Shown piece after piece: positions 23,710 to 32,616 of a DNA stretch of 64,000 nt. Every line of letters starts with the position of its first letter. Positions within the stretch are counted from its first letter, which is position 1. Origin of the DNA: Candidatus Fraserbacteria bacterium (GTDB lineage: Bacteria > Bipolaricaulota > Bipolaricaulia > RBG-16-55-9 > JAJCYT01); contig JAJCYT010000021.1 in assembly GCA_029262795.1 (NCBI GenBank), forward strand, positions 1 through 64,000, written 5' to 3'. Under the pieces are notes generated by a model. That model made no database searches. It saw only the letters and a list, made by a program, of their open reading frames with translations, and had not been told where the DNA came from. Made by a program: the position numbers and the translations under genes.

Positions 23710-26298
23710 ATGAGATCTAGGATTCTATCATACTCATTTCTAATTTTCATTTCTCTTGTGCTTTCTCCTCTTAGCTTTTCTCAAGAAAAATCTTTTTCTC
23801 TCTTATCTCGTTTGCCCGGGAAAACTCTTGCTGTAGCTAGTTTTCCTAATGTTGCTCAACTCAGACAAGATTTTCCCCAAACTTCTTTTGGTCGTTTTTG
23901 CCAAGAGCCTGAAATTCGAGCCCTGCTGGATAGTCTTTTGACTCCTTACCGCCCGCAAATTGAGATGGGGATATCTCAAGCAGAGCAGCACATAGGGATG
24001 TCTCTAAGCGACGCTTTGGGAATTTTCTCTGGAGAAGTTTCTTTGGCTATTGTAGAATTTGATCCTCACAATGGACAAATGCCCCTGGGAGCTGTTTTTA
24101 GCCTACACTACGGTTCTCATAAAAAGCAAATGGATCATTTTCTACAAATGTTCCAAGAACTTGAGGATATATCTTTCACTTCCAGTGACGGTTCTATTTA
24201 CACGAGCGACCAAGTACCTGTTTGCTATACATTAATCGATGGCTCTTTAGTTATTTCAACAAGGGTCGAGTTACTTCAAAGTATTGTTGATGAAAACTTT
24301 TCTTCGCAAGACCTTTTAGTTGCTTCAGAAAACTTTCAGAAAGCTCAAGAAAGAGTACAGACGAGTAAAACACCGGTTTTCTTTTTCTATCTAAGTACGA
24401 CTCAAGTCTACCAACAACTTCCTATTCCTCCTCAAGCACACGGAATGATGGATGCCTTGGGGCTTCTGGAGATTCAGTCTTTGGCTTTGGGAATGGATGT
24501 TGATGATGAACATATAGGCTCTCACCTTTGGCTGCAAACTTCTGAAAATCGGCATGGGCTTTTAAACTTAGCGGACTTAGGAAGCCTCCCTTCGGATTTA
24601 GCCAAAGAAGTTCCTGCTTCGGCAGTAACCTTCTCTGCGATTAATTTTGATTTTGGTGACTTCTTAAATAAGCTAGAGTTTACCTTGAAGGCAACTATGC
24701 CTCCTGCCGCACAACAGCTTGAACAAGGGATGGAGCAAGTAAGCCAAATCTTAGGTTTTTCCTTACGCAACGATTTTTTTGCTTCCTTAGGAAGTCTAGC
24801 TTACTCTTTTAGCTACATGCCTCCACAAGGAGGCCTTATTCCTCGTTCTGCCAGTGTTTTGCACTTACGAGATGCCCAACTTTTTGCCTCTTGTCTAGAT
24901 AAATTGATTGCTCGAATAGGAATGGAAAAGAAGCAGATTTCTTTTTTTGAGCAAGAAGTCACTTACCTTTTGACTCCTCTAGGACAGTTAGGAAGTAATC
25001 CCTTTGGGGAAATGGAAAACGGCAGTAACCCTATACAAGGAATTCTTAGTGTTCTCACTATTGGTTACTCGGGAACGGCTTTCCTTTTTGAAAATGATAA
25101 ATTTTATTTTTTTCCTAGTCTTCAAGAGGCAAAAGGATTTCTAAGAGAAAGAAAAGGGGGGACGGAAAACCTTACCCAAAATCCAGATTTCCAAAACCTG
25201 CAAGCTCGGATTTCTAGTCAAAGCTCTATTCTGTTCTATTTTGATGGCAGAAAGATTTTTAGCTCTTGGTGGAATACTTTATTTCCCGTACTGCGATCTT
25301 TCGAAGGGTTTATAAGAAAAGCAGGTATTCCTTTAGAAACCGCTCTTATACCGGAAACGGAAACCCTAAGCAAATACCTTCCTCCTAGTTGCCTAACCTA
25401 TAGCTCCGATGCTCAGGGAATTTATTTTTCGTCCTACTCTTCCATGATCATAGGGCCACCAACCTTAGTTGCAGTGGTGGGCATTGTTTCCGCTATCGCA
25501 ATACCTTCGTTTTTAAAAGCCCGGGGTCAGGCCCAAGAAAGTGCCACTTTGGCAACCTTGCGTGCTCTCTCTACCTCCCAAGTAATGGCTCAGCAAAGTT
25601 TAGTGGTAGACCAAGACTCTGATGGCTACGGAGAGTACTGCTTTATTCAAGAACTGGCAGGGCTAGTAACTCCTAGAAATGGTGAGCCTCTAGACTATCC
25701 ATTTATTGATTTCGATAAAGTTTTACCAAATGGGGTTTTTGAAAAAAATGGCTATTATTTTTATTGCTATTTACCAGGAGACCCTGACCAAGGAGAAAGC
25801 GCGGGAGAAATTCCTGTAACAACAGATGCAGACATGATCGATGCGCAAGAACAATGTTATGTCATCTATGCTTGGCCTGTAAAGTTTGGTGAAACGGGAA
25901 CAAAAGCTTTTGTTATCAATCAGGTAGGAGAGATATTGGTAACAGATGACCATTACTATGATGGCTCGAATATTCCATCTTCTACTGCTGCTTACAATGA
26001 TTACTCTATTGCAGCAGGAGATTTTGCCGATAATGATTATGGCAATGACGGAAATTTCTGGTACATTTATGGCCAAGATTATGATCGAGAGTATGGTGAT
26101 TCTATGTCTAAGGAACCGGCTGAGTACGATGAAAAGTACGAAGAGTCTCAAGAGGCCGAATATTACGATGATGCCAAAGAGGCTGAAGCCGAATATGCCA
26201 AAGACTACGATACTAAAGAGACTGAAGCCGAGTATCTCGAAGATGGCGAAGATGGCGAAGATGGCGATGAAGATGAGGATGAAGAAGACGAAGACTAA
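23710..26298 (+). CDS. Large secreted protein with internal pilin-like segment and acidic tail
   Basis: The 862-residue product begins with a signal peptide (ILSYSFLIFISLVLSPLSFS). Residues about 30-570 resemble long planctomycete-type secreted proteins of unknown role, with repeated LFFFYLSTTQVYQQL-like alpha/beta stretches. Near residue 583 is a pilin/pseudopilin-like hydrophobic segment (TLVAVVGIVSAIAIPSFLKA) followed by RGQAQESATLATLRALSTSQ, as in type II secretion pseudopilins but placed internally and without the usual Glu at position 5. The last about 80 residues are extremely acidic, with EDGEDGEDGDEDEDEEDED-type sequence. I assign no function. Confidence 0.65.
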   Translation: MRSRILSYSFLIFISLVLSPLSFSQEKSFSLLSRLPGKTLAVASFPNVAQLRQDFPQTSFGRFCQEPEIRALLDSLLTPYRPQIEMGISQAEQHIGMSLSDALGIFSGEVSLAIVEFDPHNGQMPLGAVFSLHYGSHKKQMDHFLQMFQELEDISFTSSDGSIYTSDQVPVCYTLIDGSLVISTRVELLQSIVDENFSSQDLLVASENFQKAQERVQTSKTPVFFFYLSTTQVYQQLPIPPQAHGMMDALGLLEIQSLALGMDVDDEHIGSHLWLQTSENRHGLLNLADLGSLPSDLAKEVPASAVTFSAINFDFGDFLNKLEFTLKATMPPAAQQLEQGMEQVSQILGFSLRNDFFASLGSLAYSFSYMPPQGGLIPRSASVLHLRDAQLFASCLDKLIARIGMEKKQISFFEQEVTYLLTPLGQLGSNPFGEMENGSNPIQGILSVLTIGYSGTAFLFENDKFYFFPSLQEAKGFLRERKGGTENLTQNPDFQNLQARISSQSSILFYFDGRKIFSSWWNTLFPVLRSFEGFIRKAGIPLETALIPETETLSKYLPPSCLTYSSDAQGIYFSSYSSMIIGPPTLVAVVGIVSAIAIPSFLKARGQAQESATLATLRALSTSQVMAQQSLVVDQDSDGYGEYCFIQELAGLVTPRNGEPLDYPFIDFDKVLPNGVFEKNGYYFYCYLPGDPDQGESAGEIPVTTDADMIDAQEQCYVIYAWPVKFGETGTKAFVINQVGEILVTDDHYYDGSNIPSSTAAYNDYSIAAGDFADNDYGNDGNFWYIYGQDYDREYGDSMSKEPAEYDEKYEESQEAEYYDDAKEAEAEYAKDYDTKETEAEYLEDGEDGEDGDEDEDEEDED

Positions 26299-26327
26299 TT
26301 CCTCATTCATTGCGAACAAAGCACTTC

Positions 26328-26364
26328 AAAGGGGCGCGCCTAGGGCGTGCCCCTTTGTTTTTTT
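26328..26364 (+). terminator. Strong terminator at the composition boundary
   Basis: AAAGGGGCGCG pairs with CGTGCCCCTTT across a short loop and is followed by seven T. It terminates the long secreted-protein gene. Base composition and gene style change on its right side. Confidence 0.9.
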
Positions 26365-26514
26365 CAAAAACCTTCCATCAAAGTTGCGTGAAGGGCAAAG
26401 GGTTGGTATCTTGTGGTACGGTATGTTGCTAAGGGTTTGCTAAATGCCTTTGACAAAGTGCCACAAAATCAAGCCCAAAAAGGGGTTAAAGAAATGGAGC
26501 TTTTTAAATAAATT

Positions 26515-26805
26515 ATGTCTTTTAATTGTCAGGTTTGCGGAAAACACTTTGGCTACTCTCCCACCAAAAAAGTGCAGCACACGCGCGTGGTTAAATACGA
26601 CACACAGGTGATGACCGACAAAGGCAAGCGCCTTAACAGTCTCAACACCGAAGGTTTTGAAATTGCTTCCGAACTCAACTGCTGCAACGAGTGCGCCAAT
26701 ACGGTTCAACAGACGGTTACCAAAGAACCTGAACTCAAAGTGATCAAAAGCACTTCAATCAAGAAAAAGCGCCCGAGCTTCCGCCGCAATCGAGACGACG
26801 ATTAA
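26515..26805 (+). CDS. Small zinc-ribbon protein, unknown
   Basis: This 96-residue protein has a CQVCG...CCNEC pattern forming a likely four-Cys zinc site and ends in a basic then acidic tail (KKKRPSFRRNRDDD). It is the first gene of the GC-richer half. The ribosome-binding site is weak (GGAG about 15 bases upstream). I do not recognise the family. Confidence 0.55.
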   Translation: MSFNCQVCGKHFGYSPTKKVQHTRVVKYDTQVMTDKGKRLNSLNTEGFEIASELNCCNECANTVQQTVTKEPELKVIKSTSIKKKRPSFRRNRDDD

Positions 26806-26857
26806 CGATTGCGCCCGATACGCTAAACTTTAATCCATTCATCCAACCATTTTGAAT

Positions 26858-26892
26858 CAACACCCTCTTTAATCATAGGGGTGGTGTTGCTT
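26858..26892. terminator. Hairpin between convergent small zinc-ribbon genes
   Basis: AACACC and GGTGTT form a stem around 26858-26889, followed by GCTTTT on the plus strand. The position between convergent genes fits a weak bidirectional terminator. Confidence 0.4.
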
Positions 26893-26906
26893 TTGGGTGG
26901 GTCGAA

Positions 26907-27152
26907 TCATACATCTTGCCTCAGTTCATGTTGAAGAAACTTATGGAATTTCTTCTCCATAAACGCTGCAACATAACCGCATTCCAGGCAAACATGAGGA
27001 AGCACTTTGCCATAGGAGCGCTTTTTAAAAATTTTTCTTGCAGATTGTTTTTCATAGCTCAATCGATTGCCATTTTGTGCGTGAGAGTAATCATTCACAA
27101 AACAAAGCTGCTCACTGGATCTCAATTCATTACGACAAATAGGACATTTCAT
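26907..27152 (-). CDS. Small zinc-ribbon protein, unknown
   Basis: The product from the ATG at 27152 is about 81 residues. It has CPIC near the start and CLEC about 50 residues later, a plausible zinc ribbon, and is otherwise basic. The frame is open upstream to a GTG at 27170, but the conserved-looking CPIC motif right after the internal Met favours the shorter form. Function unknown; the partner across the hairpin at 26858 is another small zinc-ribbon gene. Confidence 0.5.
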   Translation of the reverse strand: MKCPICRNELRSSEQLCFVNDYSHAQNGNRLSYEKQSARKIFKKRSYGKVLPHVCLECGYVAAFMEKKFHKFLQHELRQDV

Positions 27153-27634
27153 CTTTTCTTTGTACCCCACCAGATCTGTTGAAACAACCTGGCTGAAAAG
27201 TCAAAGCAGCGTTCCAGAAATTTGACATCGCGTTAAAAAGTATTTTATATTAGAAAGACACTGTATGATATCTCATTGTACAGTAATGGAGGATATTTTC
27301 TAGACCGAGAGGCTCATGCCACAACCTCCAGCAGACGACAGCGTCGATATTGAACCAAGCAACACGCCGTGGAAACGGACGCTGTCGCAATGGTGAGGGG
27401 GGACAGATTAAAAGATTGCCTCAGGGCAACCTTTCTTAACCAGACGGGTGGCTGTTGAACCTGACACCAGCAGCCGCCCGTCCAATTTATCATCGTCACC
27501 ATAAGATCTGATCATGACACCAACATCCCTTGAAATGGCGGATATCGCCAATAATAAGTGCTTTAACCAAGCTTCTATAGTTTTTCTACGGCCTCAAAAC
27601 CTAAGCTGGAAGCAACTTGAACAAGGAGGCACCG
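27153..27634. other. Intergenic stretch with nested inverted repeats
   Basis: Gene-free. It contains a 9-bp stem (GACAGCGTC at 27337-27345 with GACGCTGTC at 27378-27386), a TTGCC/GGCAA hairpin (27416-27429) and an 11-bp stem with one G-U pair (27444-27454 with 27471-27481). Together they could be a structured leader or small RNA of the secreted-protein gene at 27635. No known riboswitch consensus was recognised. Confidence 0.4.
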
Positions 27635-28408
27635 ATGAAACAATCACTCAGGGGATTTTTTCATTTATTGCTGGGAGTTTTTCTTTTGCTCATTCCATTT
27701 TCGACAGCGGTGGAAGGGATACAAACACAGTCTGGGCCAGCATTAGACTTTCACGGCATCAGCCACACCGCACTTGGACGAGCTGAGCTTGAACTGGTCG
27801 ATGACAATTTGATCGTCTCAAACATCGGCCCTGGGGGTTTGGATGGTGTGTTTGTGGATCTGAGCCAAATCACCAGCTTTCGCATGGAATGGCAGGATCT
27901 GATTGAATCCGGCGCATCAACCACCACGTTATTGAACTTTGTCACCTTCGGCTCAGTCCGAGGCACAGATGAAATCCTCAGTGCCATGTTCATCGAAGCT
28001 ACCCAACGAGATGTGCGAACGCCCACTCTGTTTATTGAAACCGACTTCAATAACATCGGGGCGAGAGGCGATTCGATAGAAGTGTATAACAATGGCAATC
28101 TGGTCGAGAAGATCAATGGCGAAGTGGCCTTCGCATTGGCACAACCCACCCGAGGCACTCATGCCGCCTGGCCTTCAGCCATCACTATCATGGGCGGTCT
28201 TGACCAACCCCTAACCTACGTGCTGGAATGGGATGACTCGATGGGCGATGTCAACTTTATCTTCCGCATCCGCGACAACTTCCAACGCTTCGGAAACGAA
28301 CTGCGCTTGATCGCCGCCAACGCCCTGCCCATCCTCAACCTAAGCGGCACCGAAGTTCGAGTCGGAGATTTGCCAGAATTTACAATCTTGAGTGAAGAAA
28401 CAGAATGA
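27635..28408 (+). CDS. Secreted protein of unknown function
   Basis: The 257-residue product begins MKQSLRGFFHLLLGVFLLL, a signal peptide, after AAGGAGG at good spacing. The frame is open from a TTG at 27617 but this ATG is clearly better. The mature part is beta-rich and Gly/Asn/Thr-rich (FRMEWQDLIESGASTTTLL and MGGLDQPLTYVLEWDDSMGD), suggesting an extracellular or periplasmic domain. No catalytic motif is evident. It converges with the next gene over a shared hairpin. Confidence 0.6.
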   Translation: MKQSLRGFFHLLLGVFLLLIPFSTAVEGIQTQSGPALDFHGISHTALGRAELELVDDNLIVSNIGPGGLDGVFVDLSQITSFRMEWQDLIESGASTTTLLNFVTFGSVRGTDEILSAMFIEATQRDVRTPTLFIETDFNNIGARGDSIEVYNNGNLVEKINGEVAFALAQPTRGTHAAWPSAITIMGGLDQPLTYVLEWDDSMGDVNFIFRIRDNFQRFGNELRLIAANALPILNLSGTEVRVGDLPEFTILSEETE

Positions 28409-28433
28409 GCCTAAAACATAAACCCTAATTCAG

Positions 28434-28467
28434 CCAATGGTAAGATCAATGCCAAGCTTACCATTGG
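28434..28467. terminator. Shared hairpin of convergent genes
   Basis: CCAATGGTAAG and CTTACCATTGG form a perfect 11-bp stem spanning the stop of the minus-strand gene at 28458 and the end of the plus-strand gene. The U-tract is weak. Confidence 0.5.
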
Positions 28468-29354
28468 TTTGCACCAGCGGAACTACGAAGCATCATTCCA
28501 TTTATTTGGCTTTGTAATTCCGCACGTGCAACAGGATCATTTCGACTATCAGTAGCTTGTTGACGCAAAAGGCCTTGCAATGCTACAGCAGCCATAATGT
28601 TTCCATTATTTGCTTGGATTTCTAATTCTTGAATTGTGCCTATTTTCAAGTTGAAACATTGCTCGTTTTCAAAACTTGAAGTATTTAGTCCGTTTTCTAA
28701 TCGTTCGATCCTATCTTTTAGATTACTCAAGGCGAAGAATGAAAGGAACCTAAACTCTAGGGTTAAACCTAAACTAATTCTTTCAAACAAACTTTGACAA
28801 ATTTCTCTTTTCAACAACTCTAGGTTAGGTTTTCTAGAGCTGTTCAAAGTTTCAACAACTTTACGAACATCTTCCAAATAAGTATTTAAAAGGATGAAGA
28901 TTGAAATAAACCTCACTGGGCCTTTACGGCCATCGAAAGAGTTATCACAATGCTCAAATTCATTTCCTTTTATTACAGACTCAAAGGGAGTATCTTCTCC
29001 AAATGCCTCAATAGTATTACCCATTCCATCAACGCAAACCATTAACTCAACAATTAAAAATTGTACCTTATTTAGCAATATTAGAACATCTTCTGGGGGC
29101 CGTAACCCTCCAAGGTTATTAATCCAAGTTAAAGTAGGGATATCATCAATTTCCATCTCACTAAGTGCAATTGCTTCAAATAACATCTCGCGTTCATCAC
29201 CACTAGGGAAATCTAAAAAGATGTCCAATGATCTTGCCAACTGAACCTCTGGAAGAAAGAATAATAATTCTTCACCTTGGGTGGAATCGGACGAAAACCC
29301 TGATGTGACCATGATGGAGATGAGCAGGATAAGTGCGATGGATTTCAATTTCAT
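28458..29354 (-). CDS. Exported protein of unknown function
   Basis: From the ATG at 29354 the product is 298 residues, beginning MKLKSIALILLISIMVTSGF as a signal peptide; AAGGAG is about 14 bases upstream. The body is helical and acidic, and some Cys occur (CVDG, CDNSF, CQSLF, QCFNL). Its GC is below that of neighbours. No family was recognised. Confidence 0.55.
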   Translation of the reverse strand: MKLKSIALILLISIMVTSGFSSDSTQGEELLFFLPEVQLARSLDIFLDFPSGDEREMLFEAIALSEMEIDDIPTLTWINNLGGLRPPEDVLILLNKVQFLIVELMVCVDGMGNTIEAFGEDTPFESVIKGNEFEHCDNSFDGRKGPVRFISIFILLNTYLEDVRKVVETLNSSRKPNLELLKREICQSLFERISLGLTLEFRFLSFFALSNLKDRIERLENGLNTSSFENEQCFNLKIGTIQELEIQANNGNIMAAVALQGLLRQQATDSRNDPVARAELQSQINGMMLRSSAGANQW

Positions 29355-29429
29355 AATAGGCCATTTTCTCCTTACATTTTCTTTCAATGTAGGATAACAC
29401 AAATGACCTTCATCTTACGAACCGGAACA

Positions 29430-30758
29430 TCAAACCTGTGAAAGATATCGCCCGCCGAGCAAGACGTCATGAAGGTCTTGGGCGAATTGGGTGGCTTCTT
29501 CGGGGGTGATGGTGGCGGTGGTGACGCGGATGGCGGGGGGGCTTGAGATACGAAAACGTTCGCCTGCACTGACGGCCCAGCCTTTTTGGGCCAAGGCGTT
29601 GACCACGGACACTTCTTCAGGCACGGGAATCCACACGTTGAAAGAAGATCGGCCCATCGCTTCGATGCCTTGGGCTTTCAGTGCATCGAGCAAGGAAATG
29701 CGGCGCTGTTTGTAGGTGTTTGTGACTTTATCAAGATAGGCCAGCACGCCTGCATCTGAGATCATTTCAAGCACCATGCGTTGCAACAGATGGCTGACCC
29801 AGCGTTCGCCAGTGATGAGGCGTTCACGCACACGTGAAATGCTGGCATCGTCACCCGTCATGAAAGCAATGCGTAAATCAGGGTTCAGTGCTTTGGCCAG
29901 GGAGTGAATATAAACCCATTTGTCTCGGTCAGGCGAATGGAGTGGGTACAGTTTGGCATCGGTGATCCAACTGGCATGGTCGTCTTCAATTAAAAAGATG
30001 TCTGGATATTTTTTCAGAACCGCTTTGAGTTGTTCGGCTCGTTCGGCGGATAGTGCTGCACCTGTCGGGCTTTGAGCGCGGGGGGTAATCACGATGGCTT
30101 CGGCCCCGCTGTGACAGGCTTTTTCGAGTGCATCGGGCAACATGCCTTCCTGATCAATTTCAACGGGCATGAACACCAACCCCATTGAAGTGGCCAAGTG
30201 AAACACGTTGACAAAACCAGGGTCTTCGACCAGCACGCGATCGCCTGGGCGTAAAAATTCTTTGAACACACGCTCCATGCCATCGAGTGCGCCGTTGACC
30301 ACGCAATAGTCGCCCACGGAAACATCTTCCTCGCGCCATCGTTTTTCCAACAATGCCATTAAATCTTCATTCCGATCGGGCACACCATAAAGCACAGGGG
30401 AAGGGTCGATCTTTTCCAGGATGGGTTTGAGGGGTGGAAACAATTCAGGATCAGGATTGCCGTCAGCCAAGTTGCGGAGTTGCTGATTGACTGGCATCCC
30501 ACGCGGCAAAAGCGGTAGTGGATGCGGGCTGATAAACGTGCCACCCCGTCCACGCGAGTACACAATGCCTCGCGCATTGAGCTTTTTATACACCGCCGAC
30601 ACTGTGGCCGGACTGACATTGAGATCTTTGGCCAGTTCGCGGACGCTTGGCAATCGGTCTCCTGGCCTGAGTTTTCCAGCTTTGACAAGATTCTCGACTT
30701 CCTCAGCCATCTTGACAGCTGTACGTTCATGGATATAATTATGTAATAGCTCAATCAT
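29430..30758 (-). CDS. MocR/GntR-type transcription factor with PLP aminotransferase domain
   Basis: The 442-residue protein fuses an N-terminal GntR winged helix (LRPGDRLPSVRELAKDLNVS, about 31-52) to a fold-type I aminotransferase domain with VEDPGFVNV and PLP Lys in IHSLAKALNPDLRI. This is the MocR/PdxR family, whose members regulate genes such as GABA or vitamin B6 pathways. The first Met follows no good RBS; the GntR alignment nevertheless needs those residues. Upstream lies a direct repeat of ATAATTATGTA that could be its operator. The regulated genes are not identified. Confidence 0.9.
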   Translation of the reverse strand: MIELLHNYIHERTAVKMAEEVENLVKAGKLRPGDRLPSVRELAKDLNVSPATVSAVYKKLNARGIVYSRGRGGTFISPHPLPLLPRGMPVNQQLRNLADGNPDPELFPPLKPILEKIDPSPVLYGVPDRNEDLMALLEKRWREEDVSVGDYCVVNGALDGMERVFKEFLRPGDRVLVEDPGFVNVFHLATSMGLVFMPVEIDQEGMLPDALEKACHSGAEAIVITPRAQSPTGAALSAERAEQLKAVLKKYPDIFLIEDDHASWITDAKLYPLHSPDRDKWVYIHSLAKALNPDLRIAFMTGDDASISRVRERLITGERWVSHLLQRMVLEMISDAGVLAYLDKVTNTYKQRRISLLDALKAQGIEAMGRSSFNVWIPVPEEVSVVNALAQKGWAVSAGERFRISSPPAIRVTTATITPEEATQFAQDLHDVLLGGRYLSQV

Positions 30759-30767
30759 AATTATGTA
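30735..30767. promoter_or_regulatory. Direct repeat ATAATTATGTA, candidate MocR operator
   Basis: ATAATTATGTA occurs at 30735-30745 and 30757-30767, spaced by 22 bases, i.e. about two helical turns. MocR-family regulators bind direct repeats. One copy overlaps the start of the gene, which would suit autoregulation; this is inference. Confidence 0.4.
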
Positions 30768-30827
30768 CTATAACACAATTATCTACTTAGATCAAACCAA
30801 GCAAAACAGAATACCCATTCGCAGTCC

Positions 30828-30868
30828 AATCGTAGCCCCTTTGAGATCAAAGGGGTTGGGGATTTGAA
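30828..30868. repeat. REP-like hairpin repeat, copy 1
   Basis: A 7-bp palindrome (CCCCTTT, six-base spacer, AAAGGGG, 30836-30855) is preceded by ATCGTAGCCC and followed by TTGGGGATTTGAA. Nearly the same block occurs at 48711-48780. After it comes a TTG-initiated 9-residue frame ending at TAA. Confidence 0.65.
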
Positions 30869-30902
30869 AGCTTTTCATCATAAAATTATTTAAGGAGGCT
30901 TT

Positions 30903-31382
30903 ATGTCTACAGAGGCCAAAGGCCGTTATGAATTCGATTTTATGCTTGGGGAATGGAAGATCAACAACCGCAGGCTTAAAGAGCGTTTGAACAATTGTGA
31001 AGAGTGGGAGGAGTTTCCTGCCGATTATGTCAACCGTCCGTTGTTGTTGGGGTACGGCAACATGGATCAATTTAACACAACAATCAAAGGTAAGGAATTT
31101 GAAGGATTTTCCCTGCGCCTGCTCAACCCTGAAACGGGCGAATGGAAAATTTATTGGATTGCCACCAACTCGCTCGAAGTGACTGACCCTGTGGTTGGCA
31201 AATTTGTAGACGGACGTGGTGAGTTTTTCTCCACCACCAAATGGAAAGACAAAGATATGATCGTCCGATTTTTGTGGTTGGATATTGAAACAGAAACACC
31301 CCGATGGGAACAGGCGTTCTCACTTGATGATGGAAAAACCTGGGAAACCAACTGGATCATGGAGTTTTCACGAAAAAATTAA
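30903..31382 (+). CDS. DUF1579-like small protein
   Basis: The 159-residue protein has the pattern FDFMLGEWKINN...WKIYWIATNS...WE...WETNWIMEFSRKN, typical of DUF1579-like proteins of unknown function. Repeated Trp and Tyr suggest a beta-barrel or lipocalin-like pocket. AAGGAGG is six bases before ATG. There is no signal peptide, so it is cytoplasmic. Confidence 0.7.
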   Translation: MSTEAKGRYEFDFMLGEWKINNRRLKERLNNCEEWEEFPADYVNRPLLLGYGNMDQFNTTIKGKEFEGFSLRLLNPETGEWKIYWIATNSLEVTDPVVGKFVDGRGEFFSTTKWKDKDMIVRFLWLDIETETPRWEQAFSLDDGKTWETNWIMEFSRKN

Positions 31383-31433
31383 TATTGTGTGATATACTTA
31401 CTTCCAAGAGTAATGGATGGAGTGTATTACAAC

Positions 31434-32606
31434 ATGAAGCGTCGTCAATTGTTAAAAATGTTGACTGGAGGAGCGGGGTTTGCACTGGCTCAAAGCTCAT
31501 TTTTTTCTGACGTATCATTCGGAGCGCAACAGCAAGCTTTATTAAATGCAGTTCGCCTTGTTCGATCACAGCACAATGTGCCTGCGCTGGCTGGCGCTTT
31601 TATCCGTGGTGACACCATTGAAGCCATCGCTGCCACAGGTCTGCGCGTCAATGAAGGCACAGAATCTGCAACATCTGAGGATACCTTCCATCTCGGTTCC
31701 TGCACCAAATCGATGACTGCCACAGTGATGGGCCAACTGGTTGAAGAAGGCTTGATCGATTGGGACACTGAGCTTGGCGATGTGTTGTCCATTTTGGACG
31801 GCAGTATTCTGGACGAATACAAACCGCTTACACCCGATTTACTACTCTCTCATCGCTCCGGCATGACAGGCACTGAAACACCAGACAGTTACAATCCATT
31901 TCAAACAGAATTGGGTTTTGAATTTCGCACATCCGAACAGCTCAGTAAGCCTCTCAATGAACAACGGTTGGCTTTTTCCGAGCGTGTACTTTCCCGCGAG
32001 CCTGTCACTGTTCCAGGATCAAGCCACAATTATTCCAACTTTAACTATGTGGTCGCGGGTGCCCTCATTGATGCGGTGACCGGACAAATGTGGGAAGAGG
32101 TTATTCGGGAACGGTTGTTTCAGCCGTTGAACATGACTTCCGCAGGGTTTGGTGCACCTGGATCGCCTGACTCACAAAGTCAACCTTGGGGACATTCAAC
32201 CAATGCCTGTCTCCCTGTGGCCCCTGGGCCCGATGCAGACAATCCTGTGGTTTACGGTCCAACTGGGCTGGTTCATGCCAACCTCAATGATTGGGCACAA
32301 TATGCGATATTGCATTTACAGGGCGCACGTGGTGAATCCGATTTACTCCTACAACCAGAAACTTTTGTGAAATTACAACAAGACGAATTTCAACAGAATT
32401 ATTCTTTGGGATGGGTGGTGGCTTCTCAACCCTGGACAAGTGGCCCTGCCTTGATTCATACAGGCAGCAATACCTTGTGGATGGCTGTGATCTGGGTAGT
32501 TCCAGGTCGCAATGCTGCAATGTTAGCCGTCACCAACTGCGGTTCAGACAACGCCTTCCCTGCCGTCAACGATGTCATTATATCGATGATTCAACAACTT
32601 TTATAA
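31434..32606 (+). CDS. Tat-exported serine hydrolase (class C beta-lactamase-like)
   Basis: From the ATG at 31434 the product starts MKRRQLLKMLTGGAGFALA, a twin-arginine signal. The catalytic nucleophile is in SCTKSMT (SxxK) and the second motif YSN occurs in NYSNFNYVV, so this is the penicillin-binding/beta-lactamase serine-hydrolase family. A KTG-like third motif was not identified. Members are often peptidases or esterases acting in the periplasm. The exact role is unknown. Confidence 0.85.
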   Translation: MKRRQLLKMLTGGAGFALAQSSFFSDVSFGAQQQALLNAVRLVRSQHNVPALAGAFIRGDTIEAIAATGLRVNEGTESATSEDTFHLGSCTKSMTATVMGQLVEEGLIDWDTELGDVLSILDGSILDEYKPLTPDLLLSHRSGMTGTETPDSYNPFQTELGFEFRTSEQLSKPLNEQRLAFSERVLSREPVTVPGSSHNYSNFNYVVAGALIDAVTGQMWEEVIRERLFQPLNMTSAGFGAPGSPDSQSQPWGHSTNACLPVAPGPDADNPVVYGPTGLVHANLNDWAQYAILHLQGARGESDLLLQPETFVKLQQDEFQQNYSLGWVVASQPWTSGPALIHTGSNTLWMAVIWVVPGRNAAMLAVTNCGSDNAFPAVNDVIISMIQQLL

Positions 32607-32616
32607 ATCCATCTTT

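Noticed and set aside
25771-26319. Minus-strand frame opposite the acidic tail
   Set aside because: It is the antisense shadow of the Glu/Asp-rich repeat and reads as Ile/Phe-rich artefact.
27444-27481. Integron attC site
   Set aside because: The stem is present but the conserved GTTRRRY/RYYYAAC ends do not match.
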